Source: Desulfobacteraceae bacterium (GTDB taxonomy: Bacteria > Desulfobacterota > Desulfobacteria > Desulfobacterales > JAABTS01). From it: DNA of 32,551 nucleotides. The notes beneath the pieces were generated by a model. That model was not told where the DNA came from. It searched no databases and was given only the letters and a program-made list of their open reading frames with translations. The position numbers and the translations under genes are program-made. Of this stretch, positions 16,125 through 24,754 are shown piece after piece. Within the stretch, counting starts at the first letter, position 1, and each line of letters starts with the position of its first letter. The DNA is taken from the NCBI GenBank assembly GCA_011389735.1, contig JAABTS010000059.1, forward strand, positions 1 through 32,551. The letters are read 5' to 3'.

Positions 16125-16638
16125 CGATTTGATCTCCTTTTTCAGTATATTCAACGCCGATCCGGTCCAATTCGGCGGTCACCAGTTGAATCATATCCTC
16201 TACCTTAGCGCCTATCGCCGGCGTCAACTCAACGCTCAGGGTTTCAATGTCTTCGGGTTCGATCCCAAGAATCACAGTTTCAGGCGCTTTGTCCAGTACC
16301 TGGCACATGGTCAGCGCTTCGAGCAAATCAACCTGGTGCAATGAATTCTTGGCTCTGACACGAGCGGGAACGGCATCGCCTTCAAGGCGGTGCAATGTTC
16401 CAGGAGAGCTGTTGTTCCTTACGGCGTCGATCACGATCAGCTTATCGGCCTCGGATATGACGCTCAACAGGTTCAACCCCAGTACGCCGCCGTCGATAAT
16501 GGACACATGGTCGGGAAATGAATACCGGGCGGACAATTTTTCGATCACCCGGACACCGAATCCCTCATCGGAAAAAAGGATGCTGCCGACGCCTAAAATG
16601 GTTATTTGTTCTGCTGGATGGGTTTCTTCTACCGCCAT
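16087..16638 (-). CDS. Hydrogenase maturation protease (HyaD/HybD family)
   Basis: This endopeptidase family removes the C-terminal tail of the NiFe-hydrogenase large subunit after nickel insertion. From ATG 16638 the protein is 183 residues. It has the start pattern ITILGVGSILFSDEGFGVRV with nickel-binding E25, then IIDGGVLGLNLL, D71 in LIVIDAV, and H101 in SLHQVDLLEAL. The frame is open to a GTG at 16818, and an ATG at 16668 is also possible. The 16638 start has GAGG upstream and places the core motif near the N-terminus as in the family. It lies upstream of hypC. No hydrogenase structural genes are in this window. Confidence 0.9.
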   Translation of the reverse strand: MAVEETHPAEQITILGVGSILFSDEGFGVRVIEKLSARYSFPDHVSIIDGGVLGLNLLSVISEADKLIVIDAVRNNSSPGTLHRLEGDAVPARVRAKNSLHQVDLLEALTMCQVLDKAPETVILGIEPEDIETLSVELTPAIGAKVEDMIQLVTAELDRIGVEYTEKGDQIDVSCDSIQNHQN

Positions 16639-16953
16639 ACGTGAAATATCCTCATGGTATGAGTGCATGTTGATCTTAAATCGAAAAAGTATATCATTGA
16701 ACCGGCCGCGGTTCAAGTATTGAATTGCAGATAGTTCATTTTTGCTTCCGGCGGCCTCCACTGACAGGTTCAACGCCGAAAGATCGGTTCGGAAGACGGT
16801 TTCATCGATTGTTTTCACAAGTTTGAAAACCTGTGGGATCAGGAAAGAAACGGATTAACTATTGCAAAATTCGATTCGGCTTCGTAAAATAGCCGGCGAA
16901 TGAAAGCAGGGGGCGCCTTTAAAAATGGACATTTTTAATAAAGGGAGATCACC

Positions 16954-18093
16954 ATGGGAACCAACAACTTGTTTTTTCTTGAAATAATTGAATGGTTTGA
17001 TGAAACCGGAAGCGAAATTATCCACCGGATTCCGGAGGAAGGATCGGCGGAAATCAAATACGGGGCCCAACTCATTGTACGGGAAAGCCAGGCCGCGATT
17101 TTTTTCTATGAAGGCAAGGCGGTGGGCGCCTTCGGGCCCGGCAGGCATACGTTGAAGACCGCCAACGTACCTTTGCTGACCAAAATCGCGGCTCTCCCCT
17201 GGGGCGCCAGAAGTCCCTTGAGAGCCGAAGTGTATATGGTAAACCTCAAGGTGTTCACAAACTTGAAGTGGGGTACGAGAGATCCGGTTGCATTCAAGGA
17301 CGCCGAGCTGGATCTGGTAAGGCTTAGAGCCTTCGGAGTATTCAATATCCAGGTGGTTCAACCGGTTCTGTTCATTAACCGCATGGTGGGAACTCAGGGG
17401 GTTTTTTCGACCGAAGGGGTGTCGGAGTATTTAAATCGTGTCATTGTATCCAGGTTCAATGATTATATGGGCGAAACCATAGACACTATCTTGAATCTTC
17501 CCGCCCAATACGATGAATTGTCCGAAGGGCTCAAAAAGCGGCTGGAAAAAGATATGAGCCATTTCGGGCTTCGTCTGACCCATTTATACATAGACGCCCT
17601 CACGCCGCCGCCCGATGTCCAAAAGGCCATTGACGACCGTAGCCGGATGGGGGCCTTCAAGGACATGGATAAGCTCATGAAGATGAAAGCCGCCATGGCG
17701 ATGGAAAAGGCGTCCGAAAGCGAAGGCGGGAGCGACGCCATGGGCGCGGGGATGGGCGTGATGCTGCCCGCCATGTTCGCTCAGTACTTTACGGGAGCCG
17801 GCGCGTCGAACGCTAAACAATCCAAACCGGAATCCGTCAAATCGGCTGCGGCGTGTTCCGAATGCGGCAATCCCATTCCCGTGGACGCTAAATTCTGCCC
17901 TCAGTGCGGACATCAGCAAGTCGTTTTTGAACAATGCAATCATTGCGGCAAGAATCTGACGCCCAACGCCAAATTCTGTCCTCGATGCGGCCGGTCGGTG
18001 GAAGCGGAGCTTAAAGCCAGGTTCTGCTCCAAATGCGGTTCCGAAAATCTTCCGGATTCTCATTTCTGCGTAAAATGCGGTGAACAAGTCTGA
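16954..18093 (+). CDS. SPFH (band 7)-domain protein with C-terminal zinc ribbons (YdjI-like)
   Basis: The 379-residue soluble protein has an SPFH-type domain (about 25-235) of the 'virion core protein'/YdjI group: IKYGAQLIVRESQAAIFFYEGK, GAFGPGRHTL, LRAFGVFNIQV, and the end FGLRLTHLYIDALTPPPDVQ. A Met- and Ala-rich helical linker follows, then three double-cysteine zinc ribbons in tandem (about 296-379): CSECG...CPQCG, CNHCG...CPRCG, CSKCG...CVKCG. In Bacillus, YdjI works with the PspA-like YdjF at the membrane; there is no membrane helix here. AGGGAGATCACC precedes the ATG. It overlaps the next gene by one base (TGATG), so the two products are probably made together. The role in this organism is unknown. 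Confidence 0.85.
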   Translation: MGTNNLFFLEIIEWFDETGSEIIHRIPEEGSAEIKYGAQLIVRESQAAIFFYEGKAVGAFGPGRHTLKTANVPLLTKIAALPWGARSPLRAEVYMVNLKVFTNLKWGTRDPVAFKDAELDLVRLRAFGVFNIQVVQPVLFINRMVGTQGVFSTEGVSEYLNRVIVSRFNDYMGETIDTILNLPAQYDELSEGLKKRLEKDMSHFGLRLTHLYIDALTPPPDVQKAIDDRSRMGAFKDMDKLMKMKAAMAMEKASESEGGSDAMGAGMGVMLPAMFAQYFTGAGASNAKQSKPESVKSAAACSECGNPIPVDAKFCPQCGHQQVVFEQCNHCGKNLTPNAKFCPRCGRSVEAELKARFCSKCGSENLPDSHFCVKCGEQV

Positions 18094-19322
18094 TGTTTCT
18101 CCAAATTGAATGTCAATGTCCCCAATGCGGGGCTCCGGCGATCATTGAAGAAACAGACCGGCTGTTTTCCTGCGGCTACTGTCGGGTCAAATCCTATCTG
18201 CTGGACAAGGGCGGTTTCCAGTACGTAATTCCCAATAAAGCTCCGAAAGACAGGAACCTGATCTTTTTTCCCTATTGGCGTTTTAAAGGCATGTTTTTCG
18301 CCCATTCGGAAAAAATCGTCCACAGGGTTCTCGATATCAGCCATCAGGCGATTGAATCCCAATTGTTTCCCAACACGGTCGGCCTGAGAAGCCAGGCGTT
18401 GCAGCTCCAGTTCATATCGGACAAAATGGAAGGCAGGTTTCTGAAACCGGCTTTACCTTTCAGCCATGTCATGGAAAATTTCAAGTCCCTGTACATCACG
18501 GGAATTCCGAAACCGGTTTTACATACGGAATTTATAGGCGAAAGCCTGAACATAATATATTCTCCGTTTTATGTTAAGGATAAAATATATGACGCCGTCT
18601 TGAACGAACCAGTGTCGGAACCATTGCCGCCGAACGTCGATTTGTTTAAAATTCCCGGAGGTTCTCCCCTATGGAATATTGAGTTTATACCTTGTATGTG
18701 CCCATACTGCGGCTGGGATTTAGACGGAGAAAGGGATTCCCTGACGCTGATGTGCAAAAACTGCAACCGGCTGTGGCAATCCGGGCGGAATGGCTTGAAG
18801 GAGTTGCCTTTTGGATGCCTCCAGCCCAAAGACAAAGACACCTCCGTCACCTATCTGCCGTTTTGGCGGATCAAGGCGGAAATCGAGGGCGTTCAGTTGG
18901 AAAACTACGCTGACATGGTGAAAATCGCCAACCTTCCGAAGGTGGTTCCCAAAAAATCGGCCGAAGACCCTTTCCATTTCTGGGCTGTGGCGTTCAAAAT
19001 TCGTCCCAATATGCTCCTTAAACTGAATCGCCGGATGACCCTGGTGCAGCCGAAAAAACGATATAAACCGGTTTTACCGGATTCAAAGATGGTTCAGGTG
19101 AATCTTCCTATCAGTGAAGCGGTCGAGAGCTTGAAATCGACATTGGCTACATTCATTATTCCCAAGAAATTTTTGATGGAGCACCTTCCGGACATAAAGA
19201 TCACCGCAAAAAAATATAAACTGGTCTATATACCGTTCCGTGAAGAGCATCATGAACTGATCCATCCGGAGGTAAATATCGGGGTACAAAAAAGCATGCT
19301 GAAGCACGCCCGGAATCTATGA
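18093..19322 (+). CDS. Zinc-ribbon protein, partner of the SPFH protein
   Basis: This 409-residue soluble protein has two widely separated zinc ribbons: CQCPQCG...CGYC at residues 8-28 and CMCPYCG...CKNC at about 203-225. Each is followed by a similar domain containing the phrase FFPYWRFKG (first) or YLPFWRIKA (second), so the protein looks like an internal duplication. A last segment has YIPFREEHHELIHPEVNIGV. I do not recognise a characterised homologue. The arrangement, coupled to an SPFH protein, resembles YdjG beside YdjI in Bacillus, but the similarity is of layout and not a proven homology. No enzyme motif is visible. Confidence 0.7.
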   Translation: MFLQIECQCPQCGAPAIIEETDRLFSCGYCRVKSYLLDKGGFQYVIPNKAPKDRNLIFFPYWRFKGMFFAHSEKIVHRVLDISHQAIESQLFPNTVGLRSQALQLQFISDKMEGRFLKPALPFSHVMENFKSLYITGIPKPVLHTEFIGESLNIIYSPFYVKDKIYDAVLNEPVSEPLPPNVDLFKIPGGSPLWNIEFIPCMCPYCGWDLDGERDSLTLMCKNCNRLWQSGRNGLKELPFGCLQPKDKDTSVTYLPFWRIKAEIEGVQLENYADMVKIANLPKVVPKKSAEDPFHFWAVAFKIRPNMLLKLNRRMTLVQPKKRYKPVLPDSKMVQVNLPISEAVESLKSTLATFIIPKKFLMEHLPDIKITAKKYKLVYIPFREEHHELIHPEVNIGVQKSMLKHARNL

Positions 19323-19527
19323 CACGCAATTTCCTTCTGAATACAAGCCGGCGCCGAAACTTTAACGGCATGAATACATTGATTATTTTGAGAGTCAAAG
19401 CTTCTCCCGCAATCCGGCGAAAGGCAAAATGGAGAATTTTCCGGCGGTCGCTATTGTATAATTACTGTTTTTTTAGTACGATATCCCTGATAAAAGATAA
19501 AATCTTTTTTGGTGTTATGGTTTTTAT

Positions 19528-19714
19528 GGGCTTGATTCTAAGATCGGCCGGAGCGTCAGGGTAAGCCGGGGGTTGCAAACCCCCTCTGAGCGGGTCTTTT
19601 GCTCTGAGCGGGTCTCTTGCTCTGAGCGGGTTTGTAACCCGCGACTTACGAAGCGCGGTCTCCGGCTTTGGCGCTCCAACCCGAGAAATTATGGCCGAAA
19701 TTAGAACCAAGCCC
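19528..19714. mobile_element. MITE, plus-orientation copy
   Basis: The 187-bp element starts GGGCTTGATTCTAAGATCGG and ends with the inverse of GGGCTTGGTTCTAATTTCGG. The interior contains GGGGGTTGCAAACCCCC, three CTCTGAGCGGGT units (alternating with CTTTTG and CTCTTG), GGGTTTGTAACCCGCG, and CTCCGGCTTTGGCGCTCC. It is nearly identical, in reverse orientation, to 29842-30022, which has one repeat unit fewer. No obvious target duplication is seen. Its right end creates an ATG (19691) in frame with the downstream gene. Confidence 0.9.
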
Positions 19715-19777
19715 AAGTTTAATATCAAAAGATTGTACTCGTATGAAAATATTACTTTATATACCGGAGGCGATATC

Positions 19778-20320
19778 ATGTTCAATAAAGACATTCTGCA
19801 GAAGATGAAAGAGGGGATTCCTTTTCTCAACGCCGTGGAAGAAGAAGATCTTAATACGGTGCTTCAGAAAAGCGAAATACTGCCCTTCAAACCGGGTGAT
19901 ATGATACTTGAAGAGGGCAGTTACGGAAGCTGGATCTATTACCTGGTGGCCGGGAAGGTAAAGATTCTCAAAGCTGGAGAGGAGGTGTATACGACTCAAA
20001 AAACCGGGGAAATATTCGGAGAAATGAGCGCGGTGGACGGTTCCGCCCGATCCGCCTCCGTATATGCGGTCGACGACACCATGTGCCTGGGAATCGATTT
20101 ATCGGGAATCGACAAGAACCTGATCTACAAGGAATTTGCCCAGGTGCTGGCCGCCCGGCTCCGGGTTACGACCGAAGAACTCAGTCAAGCCAAGAAGGAA
20201 TTGGAAGACGTAAGCCTCGCCAAAAGCCTGGCTGATCTTCAAAGGGAACTCTTTATAGCCAATACGGAAATCAAACGTTTGAAATCAAAGCTCGGCGAAG
20301 ACGAAGGCGCCGCCCAATAA
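19778..20320 (+). CDS. Cyclic-nucleotide-binding (cNMP) domain protein
   Basis: The 180-residue protein has one cNMP-binding beta-roll (about 15-135): [31 protein letters not shown], then [19 protein letters not shown], which corresponds to the phosphate-binding cassette with the GEM and R-S residues. It ends in a charged coiled coil (about 138-175). There is no DNA-binding domain, so it is probably a signalling adaptor, not a CRP-type regulator. The frame is open from 19691, but that start lies in the MITE. ATG 19778 is preceded by CCGGAGGCG and is the real start. Exopolysaccharide genes follow after 41 bp. Confidence 0.88.
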   Translation: MFNKDILQKMKEGIPFLNAVEEEDLNTVLQKSEILPFKPGDMILEEGSYGSWIYYLVAGKVKILKAGEEVYTTQKTGEIFGEMSAVDGSARSASVYAVDDTMCLGIDLSGIDKNLIYKEFAQVLAARLRVTTEELSQAKKELEDVSLAKSLADLQRELFIANTEIKRLKSKLGEDEGAAQ

Positions 20321-20361
20321 AGCAAACGGCGTCGATAATTCAAAACAGAAGGAGTGCGGAA

Positions 20362-21384
20362 GTGACGGCAGAACTAAATAAAATACTGGTTACTGGAGCG
20401 GCGGGGTTTATCGGATTTCATCTATCCAAAAAGCTTCTTGATATGGGATGCGAAATCACCGGAATCGATAACCTGACGCCATACTACGATATCAATCTGA
20501 AACACGCCCGGCTTGACATCCTGAAGAAATATTCAAAATTCAGTTTTTCAAAATGCGATATTTCGGACAGGCCGGCTCTGGAATCAGTTTTCAGCCGGTG
20601 TAAATTCGATGTGGCGGTCAACCTGGCGGCTCAGGCCGGCGTCCGCTACTCCCTTGAAAATCCTCACGCCTACGTGAATTCGAATGTCGTGGGTTTTGTG
20701 AATATTTTGGAATGTTGCCGCCATTATGATACTGGACGCCTTGTGTTTGCGTCCTCCAGTTCGGTGTACGGGGCGAACACCGCCATGCCCTTTTCCGTCC
20801 ATCACAATGTCGATCACCCGGTAAGCCTTTATGCAGCCACCAAAAAGGCGAACGAGCTGATGGCGCATACTTACAGCCATCTTTTTGGATTGCCCGCCAC
20901 CGGACTCCGGTTTTTCACGGTTTACGGTCCCTGGGGACGGCCTGATATGGCCCTTTTCCTGTTCACTAAAGCCATATTGGAAGGAAAGCCGATCAAGGTG
21001 TTCAATCACGGAAACATGAAACGGGATTTCACCTACATCGACGATATTGTGCAAGGCGTGGTGAAGGTTATGAAACGGATTCCCGAACCGAATCCCGATT
21101 GGAACGGAGACGCCCCTGATCCGGGAACGTCGTATGCGCCCTATCGTCTTTACAATATCGGCAATCACACTCCAGTCGAACTCGCCAGGTTTATTGAAGT
21201 GATCGAATCTGCATTGGGACGGAAGGCCGTAAAGGAGTATATGGATCTTCAACCCGGCGATGTTCCGGCCACATGCGCCGATGTCGACAGCCTGGCCGCC
21301 GATGTCGGTTTTAAACCCGATACGCCGATTGAAACAGGCGTTCAACGGTTTGTTCAATGGTATAAGGAGTATTATGGGCTATAG
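20362..21384 (+). CDS. NAD-dependent epimerase, UDP-glucuronate 4-epimerase-like
   Basis: The 340-residue short-chain epimerase would convert UDP-glucuronate to UDP-galacturonate for extracellular polysaccharide. It has the NAD motif [12 protein letters not shown] at the N-terminus, the [12 protein letters not shown] segment typical of the glucuronate epimerase branch, ASSSSVYG, and the catalytic [26 protein letters not shown] and [16 protein letters not shown] are also branch-typical. It starts with GTG at 20362, with AAGGAG 8 bp upstream. Length is normal (about 335). It lies beside the export genes. Confidence 0.9.
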   Translation: MTAELNKILVTGAAGFIGFHLSKKLLDMGCEITGIDNLTPYYDINLKHARLDILKKYSKFSFSKCDISDRPALESVFSRCKFDVAVNLAAQAGVRYSLENPHAYVNSNVVGFVNILECCRHYDTGRLVFASSSSVYGANTAMPFSVHHNVDHPVSLYAATKKANELMAHTYSHLFGLPATGLRFFTVYGPWGRPDMALFLFTKAILEGKPIKVFNHGNMKRDFTYIDDIVQGVVKVMKRIPEPNPDWNGDAPDPGTSYAPYRLYNIGNHTPVELARFIEVIESALGRKAVKEYMDLQPGDVPATCADVDSLAADVGFKPDTPIETGVQRFVQWYKEYYGL

Positions 21385-21396
21385 CCCTCCGGGTAT

Positions 21397-21430
21397 GATC
21401 CCGGACCCGCCGCCTGTGAAATTCGATTTA
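21397..21430. repeat. Half copy of the GC-rich palindromic element
   Basis: The sequence GATCCCGGACCCGCCGCCTG then TGAAATTCGATTTA matches the right arm of the element at 14845-14932 and the left arm at 24115. The opposite arm is missing or too diverged. It begins 13 bp after the epimerase stop. Confidence 0.65.
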
Positions 21431-21505
21431 TAAAAAACCGCCGGTAAGATTCCGGGTCAGGGCGCAGCCGTTCATTTTATATCACAACCAGATGGGAGAG
21501 AGATT

Positions 21506-22111
21506 ATGAAAACCCTTGCCGTGATTTTGTGTTTCACTTTTTTGGGATGCTTTTTTCTTCCGGAGTCCATGCGCGCTCAGCTTTTATCTCCGGACGCCGA
21601 AGAATCCGGTGGGCTTGACGACGCCGACGAGGGCTACATCATCGGTTGCAGCGACATTCTGGAGATCATGACCTGGAAAGAAGCCGATTTTTCGAAAAAA
21701 GCGGTGGTCAGAAACGACGGCAAGATAACATTCCCTTTGCTGGATGATATTCAAGCCGCGGGAAGGACTCCGATAGCGCTTAAACATGAAATTGAAAACC
21801 GGCTTCAGCGATATCTGTCCAAGCCCATTGTAACCGTAACCGTAGTCGAGCCAAAAAGTAAAAAATTCTATATCCTGGGAGAAGTCGAACGGATCGATCA
21901 GTATGATCTTGTCAAGAACCTGAAATTGCTTCAGGCCATTGCTCTGGCCGGCGGATTCACGGAATGGGCGTCAAGAAAGAATATTGTCGTCATTCGGCAG
22001 GAAGGCGATAAAGAACGGATCATTCGTCTCAATTACAAAGAGATCGTCAAGAATAATGATTACAGCCAGAATATTCTGATCAAAGAAAATGATACGATTA
22101 TCGTTCCCTGA
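21506..22111 (+). CDS. Polysaccharide export protein (Wza-type, poly-export + SLBB)
   Basis: The 201-residue secreted protein has an N-terminal signal. FLGC at residue 15 could be a lipobox, though MRAQ near 25 could be a signal-peptidase I site. The poly-export domain starts at about 44 (YIIGCSDILEIMTWKEADFSKKAVVRNDGKITFPLL, typical of the family). One SLBB-like domain follows (about 115-201, KKFYILGEVERIDQYDLVKNLKLLQAIALAGGF, ending ENDTIIVP). It is short compared with E. coli Wza (379) but typical of the single-SLBB export proteins of exosortase-linked polysaccharide loci. GGGAGAGAG precedes the ATG; the barrel gene starts 8 bp after its stop. Confidence 0.9.
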   Translation: MKTLAVILCFTFLGCFFLPESMRAQLLSPDAEESGGLDDADEGYIIGCSDILEIMTWKEADFSKKAVVRNDGKITFPLLDDIQAAGRTPIALKHEIENRLQRYLSKPIVTVTVVEPKSKKFYILGEVERIDQYDLVKNLKLLQAIALAGGFTEWASRKNIVVIRQEGDKERIIRLNYKEIVKNNDYSQNILIKENDTIIVP

Positions 22112-22118
22112 TGTTCCC

Positions 22119-23402
22119 ATGAAATCCATTCCAACCGTCAGCCTCTTTCTGGTTTCTCTTTTTCAATTCATCACTTTTCCAGGATTTTCGGCGACAGTGG
22201 ATTTCGATCCGTCGCTGGCGATCAGCGAAACTTATACGGATAACCTTGAACTCGATCAAACGAATCCAATGGAAGACTGGATTACGCTGATTTCTCCGAC
22301 TTTCACAGCTCATCTCGAAACGGAGACCGGAGAATTGAACTTCGCTCTGAAACCGGAATACAGCATCTATGCGGCTTATCCGGAATATAACACATTGAGG
22401 CTGTCAAGCAGCCTGTCAGGCGGTAAGAAAATGTCAAAGCGCATGGAACTCAGCTTTCAAAACACTTTTTCAAGAACCGAAGAACCGCGGGCTAAAGAGG
22501 AAGACATTGAACCCGATGAAACCAGACGCGGAAGGGAGCCGTTCAACACAAACATCGCAAAACTGGCCGCCGCGTATCAGTTTTCAAAATACGGCGGCCT
22601 TACCGCCGGCTATGCGCATACAATTCTCGACAACGAAGATCCGGAACAGGAAGATCGACAATCTCACAATCCTTCGACCGGTCTGGTCTATTGGGCGGCC
22701 CCCAATAAAATGGGAATCCGCTTGCAATTCTCCTATTTAAGGACGGAATTCAGCGATGATTCGGAGACTTTGAATCAACGCTCGGGATCAATGGCTCTTA
22801 TCCTTCGGATTTCGGAGCATTTGGAATATCTGTTTCAATACGGTCGCGTTTACACAAGGTTCTCGGGAGACACGGAAAATTACGAGGTCGATGAATTCAT
22901 GGCGGGCGTTGATTGGAAAGAGTCTAGAACGATTCAGGTTAAAGCGGGATTCGGGTTTTTTCAACAAACCCCGGAATCGGGGGAAGGAGTAACCGGGCTA
23001 ATGGCCAACCTGATGTTCGACAAATCCGGTAAACACTGGCAAGCTCGAATCTCAGGCGACGCCGGATATACACATTCCTATCTCGAATCTGAAAATGCGG
23101 CGTTCGACTGGTTCCATGAAACCGGATGTTACCTGCAATTGGAGCTTTCAAGGCGATGGGAGAGTCGGTTTGAAGCAAAATACCGTCAAGATATATACGA
23201 ACCCGAAGGCGTGAATAGAAAAGATCGACTATTCCAATTGTACGCCGGCGCGAACTACCAGGTAAAAGAATGGCTGGAAATGGAATGCGGGTACGAACAT
23301 CGGATTTTAAATTCCAATGAGGATGAAAACGATTACACGGAGAATCGGGGAGAGGTCAAGTTTTCTGTTTACCCGTCCGATCCGCTGCGATGGTTTTGGT
23401 GA
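22119..23402 (+). CDS. Outer-membrane beta-barrel protein of the polysaccharide locus
   Basis: From ATG 22119 the protein is 427 residues with a clear signal peptide (MKSIPTVSLFLVSLFQF... ending FSA). It then has alternating amphipathic strands throughout, such as LRLSSSLSGGKKMSKRMELSFQNTF and AGANYQVKEWLEMECGYEHR, ending in an aromatic residue (WFW) as barrel proteins often do. The opening VDFDPSLAISETYTDNLELD is characteristic of the TIGR03016-like barrel encoded next to exosortase-type polysaccharide export proteins. The frame also opens at 22089, inside the previous gene; the 22119 start keeps the signal peptide at the N-terminus. It is probably an outer-membrane partner of the export protein. 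Confidence 0.8.
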   Translation: MKSIPTVSLFLVSLFQFITFPGFSATVDFDPSLAISETYTDNLELDQTNPMEDWITLISPTFTAHLETETGELNFALKPEYSIYAAYPEYNTLRLSSSLSGGKKMSKRMELSFQNTFSRTEEPRAKEEDIEPDETRRGREPFNTNIAKLAAAYQFSKYGGLTAGYAHTILDNEDPEQEDRQSHNPSTGLVYWAAPNKMGIRLQFSYLRTEFSDDSETLNQRSGSMALILRISEHLEYLFQYGRVYTRFSGDTENYEVDEFMAGVDWKESRTIQVKAGFGFFQQTPESGEGVTGLMANLMFDKSGKHWQARISGDAGYTHSYLESENAAFDWFHETGCYLQLELSRRWESRFEAKYRQDIYEPEGVNRKDRLFQLYAGANYQVKEWLEMECGYEHRILNSNEDENDYTENRGEVKFSVYPSDPLRWFW

Positions 23403-23565
23403 TTGTCCGGCGGTCGGGGGGAAATCATTTTTTTTGAAAAAACGATCCGGGTGTGATATACGGGTTTCCAGGTAATCGATTTCCAAAAGCGGCCGGCTCG
23501 ATTTGATCCACTGAGGAAAACCCGGGCCGTCAACACTCTGAAATGAAACGCCTGAAAACGGTAAA

Positions 23566-24054
23566 ATGAGATCCGAAATCAGGTTCCCAACGGTTTTCAT
23601 GATGTCGGCTGCAATACCGAACAAATTGAAATGGCTTTTCGTTTTTTTAACAGGCGTATGTGTAATCACAGGTTGCAGACCGGTGGTTTTAGAAACGGAG
23701 CTGGTGGAAACAAACGGAACTGTTCGTTATATCGAGGACAATCAGCCGTTCACCGGCTTCGCGGTCGATAGAACAAGATGTCCCGGAAATTTGAGTTTTT
23801 TTGACCAATGGAAACGAATGGGATGCCCGTCATCCATGCGCTTATACAAAAACGGGATTTTGGACGGCCCTGCAAAATTTTGGTACGCCGATGGAACATT
23901 GAAGGAAGAACGATACTATAAGAACGGCCTTCTTCACGGCGTGCAAAAACAATACTACCCAAACGGCCGGATAAAAGCCCGGTTTAACTGTATCGACGGT
24001 GTTCGAAGCGGAAAAGAAAAAGTATGGGATTCGGATGGGAACAGGTTGTTTTGA
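23566..24054 (+). CDS. MORN/YwqK-type repeat lipoprotein
   Basis: The protein of up to 162 residues has an N-terminal hydrophobic segment ending VITGC (C37), a lipobox, so it is probably a lipoprotein. The second half has three MORN-variant (YwqK-like) repeats: MRLYKNGILDGPAKFWYADG, TLKEERYYKNGLLHGVQKQY and the YPNGRIKARFNCIDGVRSGK segment. Such repeats are common in secreted proteins of unknown role; the name 'antitoxin' often attached to YwqK is not supported here. No good ribosome site decides the start; the ATGATG at 23599-23604 would give a more usual signal peptide. Confidence 0.75.
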   Translation: MRSEIRFPTVFMMSAAIPNKLKWLFVFLTGVCVITGCRPVVLETELVETNGTVRYIEDNQPFTGFAVDRTRCPGNLSFFDQWKRMGCPSSMRLYKNGILDGPAKFWYADGTLKEERYYKNGLLHGVQKQYYPNGRIKARFNCIDGVRSGKEKVWDSDGNRLF

Positions 24055-24114
24055 ATTTTTCATAACTTTGGAGGCGGTCCCTTATTATGGCTTTTTAGCT
24101 TTCTATACGTTTTC

Positions 24115-24188
24115 AGAAATCAATTTCACAAGGCGGCGGGCCAGGGATCATACTTTCCCGAAGATTCGCTCAGCCGGCGCAGCGGAAT
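24115..24188. repeat. GC-rich palindromic intergenic element, left-arm copy
   Basis: It begins AGAAATCAATTTCACAAGGC then GGCGGGCCAGGGAT, an almost exact match to the arm at 14892-14928 read in reverse. The opposite arm (about 24155-24188) is much diverged. Confidence 0.65.
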
Positions 24189-24236
24189 AACGATCCGAAA
24201 AGCGATGTACGGCGTCAGGTGTGTTGGATATATGTC

Positions 24237-24734
24237 ATGAAAGAATTAAAGGTTTTTATCAATGAAGAAGGCAGAGCCGTGTTTGCGTGTCCCAAATGCG
24301 AAAAACGGACAGCGAAGGATATTTCCAAATTCAAGGAAATCGACACCATGGTGCGAATCAAGTGTAAATGTTCTTGTGGAAACCTTTACACGGCGGTATT
24401 GGAGCGGCGGAAATTTTACCGAAAGAATGTCGATTTGCCCGGAAACTGCTCCATGCAGGGAAATGACGAACCAATACCGATCGTCATCAAGAACCTTTCC
24501 AGATCCGGAGTCAAATTCGAATGTGAAAAGGATTACAACCTGAAGCCCGAAGATATCATCGATATCTCATTCCATCTAAATGACGGCCATAACACCATGA
24601 TTAAAAAAAAATCAATCGTCAAAAGCATATCCGGACTCGAAATCGGAACCGAATTTTTTTCAAGGGATATGAACAATCCGGTGGATAAAGCATACGAACT
24701 GGCGATCGGATTTTATACATTCAAATTAAATTGA
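24237..24734 (+). CDS. PilZ-domain protein with N-terminal Cys cluster
   Basis: The 165-residue protein carries a C-terminal PilZ domain, the c-di-GMP receptor fold. RRKFYRKN (about residues 58-65) has the RxxxR motif and NLSRSGVKFE the N/DxSxxG motif, so c-di-GMP binding is plausible. The N-terminal part has CPKC (about 18-21) and KCKCSCG (about 42-48), a probable zinc site. A GTG at 24219 is an alternative start six codons upstream. It overlaps or abuts the SUMF1 gene region, with 20 bp to that gene's ATG. It may link c-di-GMP to surface or polysaccharide functions nearby, which is inference from context. Confidence 0.85.
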   Translation: MKELKVFINEEGRAVFACPKCEKRTAKDISKFKEIDTMVRIKCKCSCGNLYTAVLERRKFYRKNVDLPGNCSMQGNDEPIPIVIKNLSRSGVKFECEKDYNLKPEDIIDISFHLNDGHNTMIKKKSIVKSISGLEIGTEFFSRDMNNPVDKAYELAIGFYTFKLN

Positions 24735-24754
24735 CGCCCTGTTCCAGGAAGGCC

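Noticed and set aside
20584-21357. 257-residue minus-strand open frame inside the epimerase gene
   Set aside because: It lies wholly opposite a well-supported gene and shows no recognisable motifs.
23307-23669. 120-residue minus-strand open frame between the barrel and the MORN lipoprotein
   Set aside because: It overlaps both flanking genes, has no ribosome site or motif, and the middle part is not clearly coding.
23566-24054. Toxin-antitoxin 'YwqK antitoxin'
   Set aside because: The protein is a lipoprotein with MORN-like repeats and has no toxin partner next to it.
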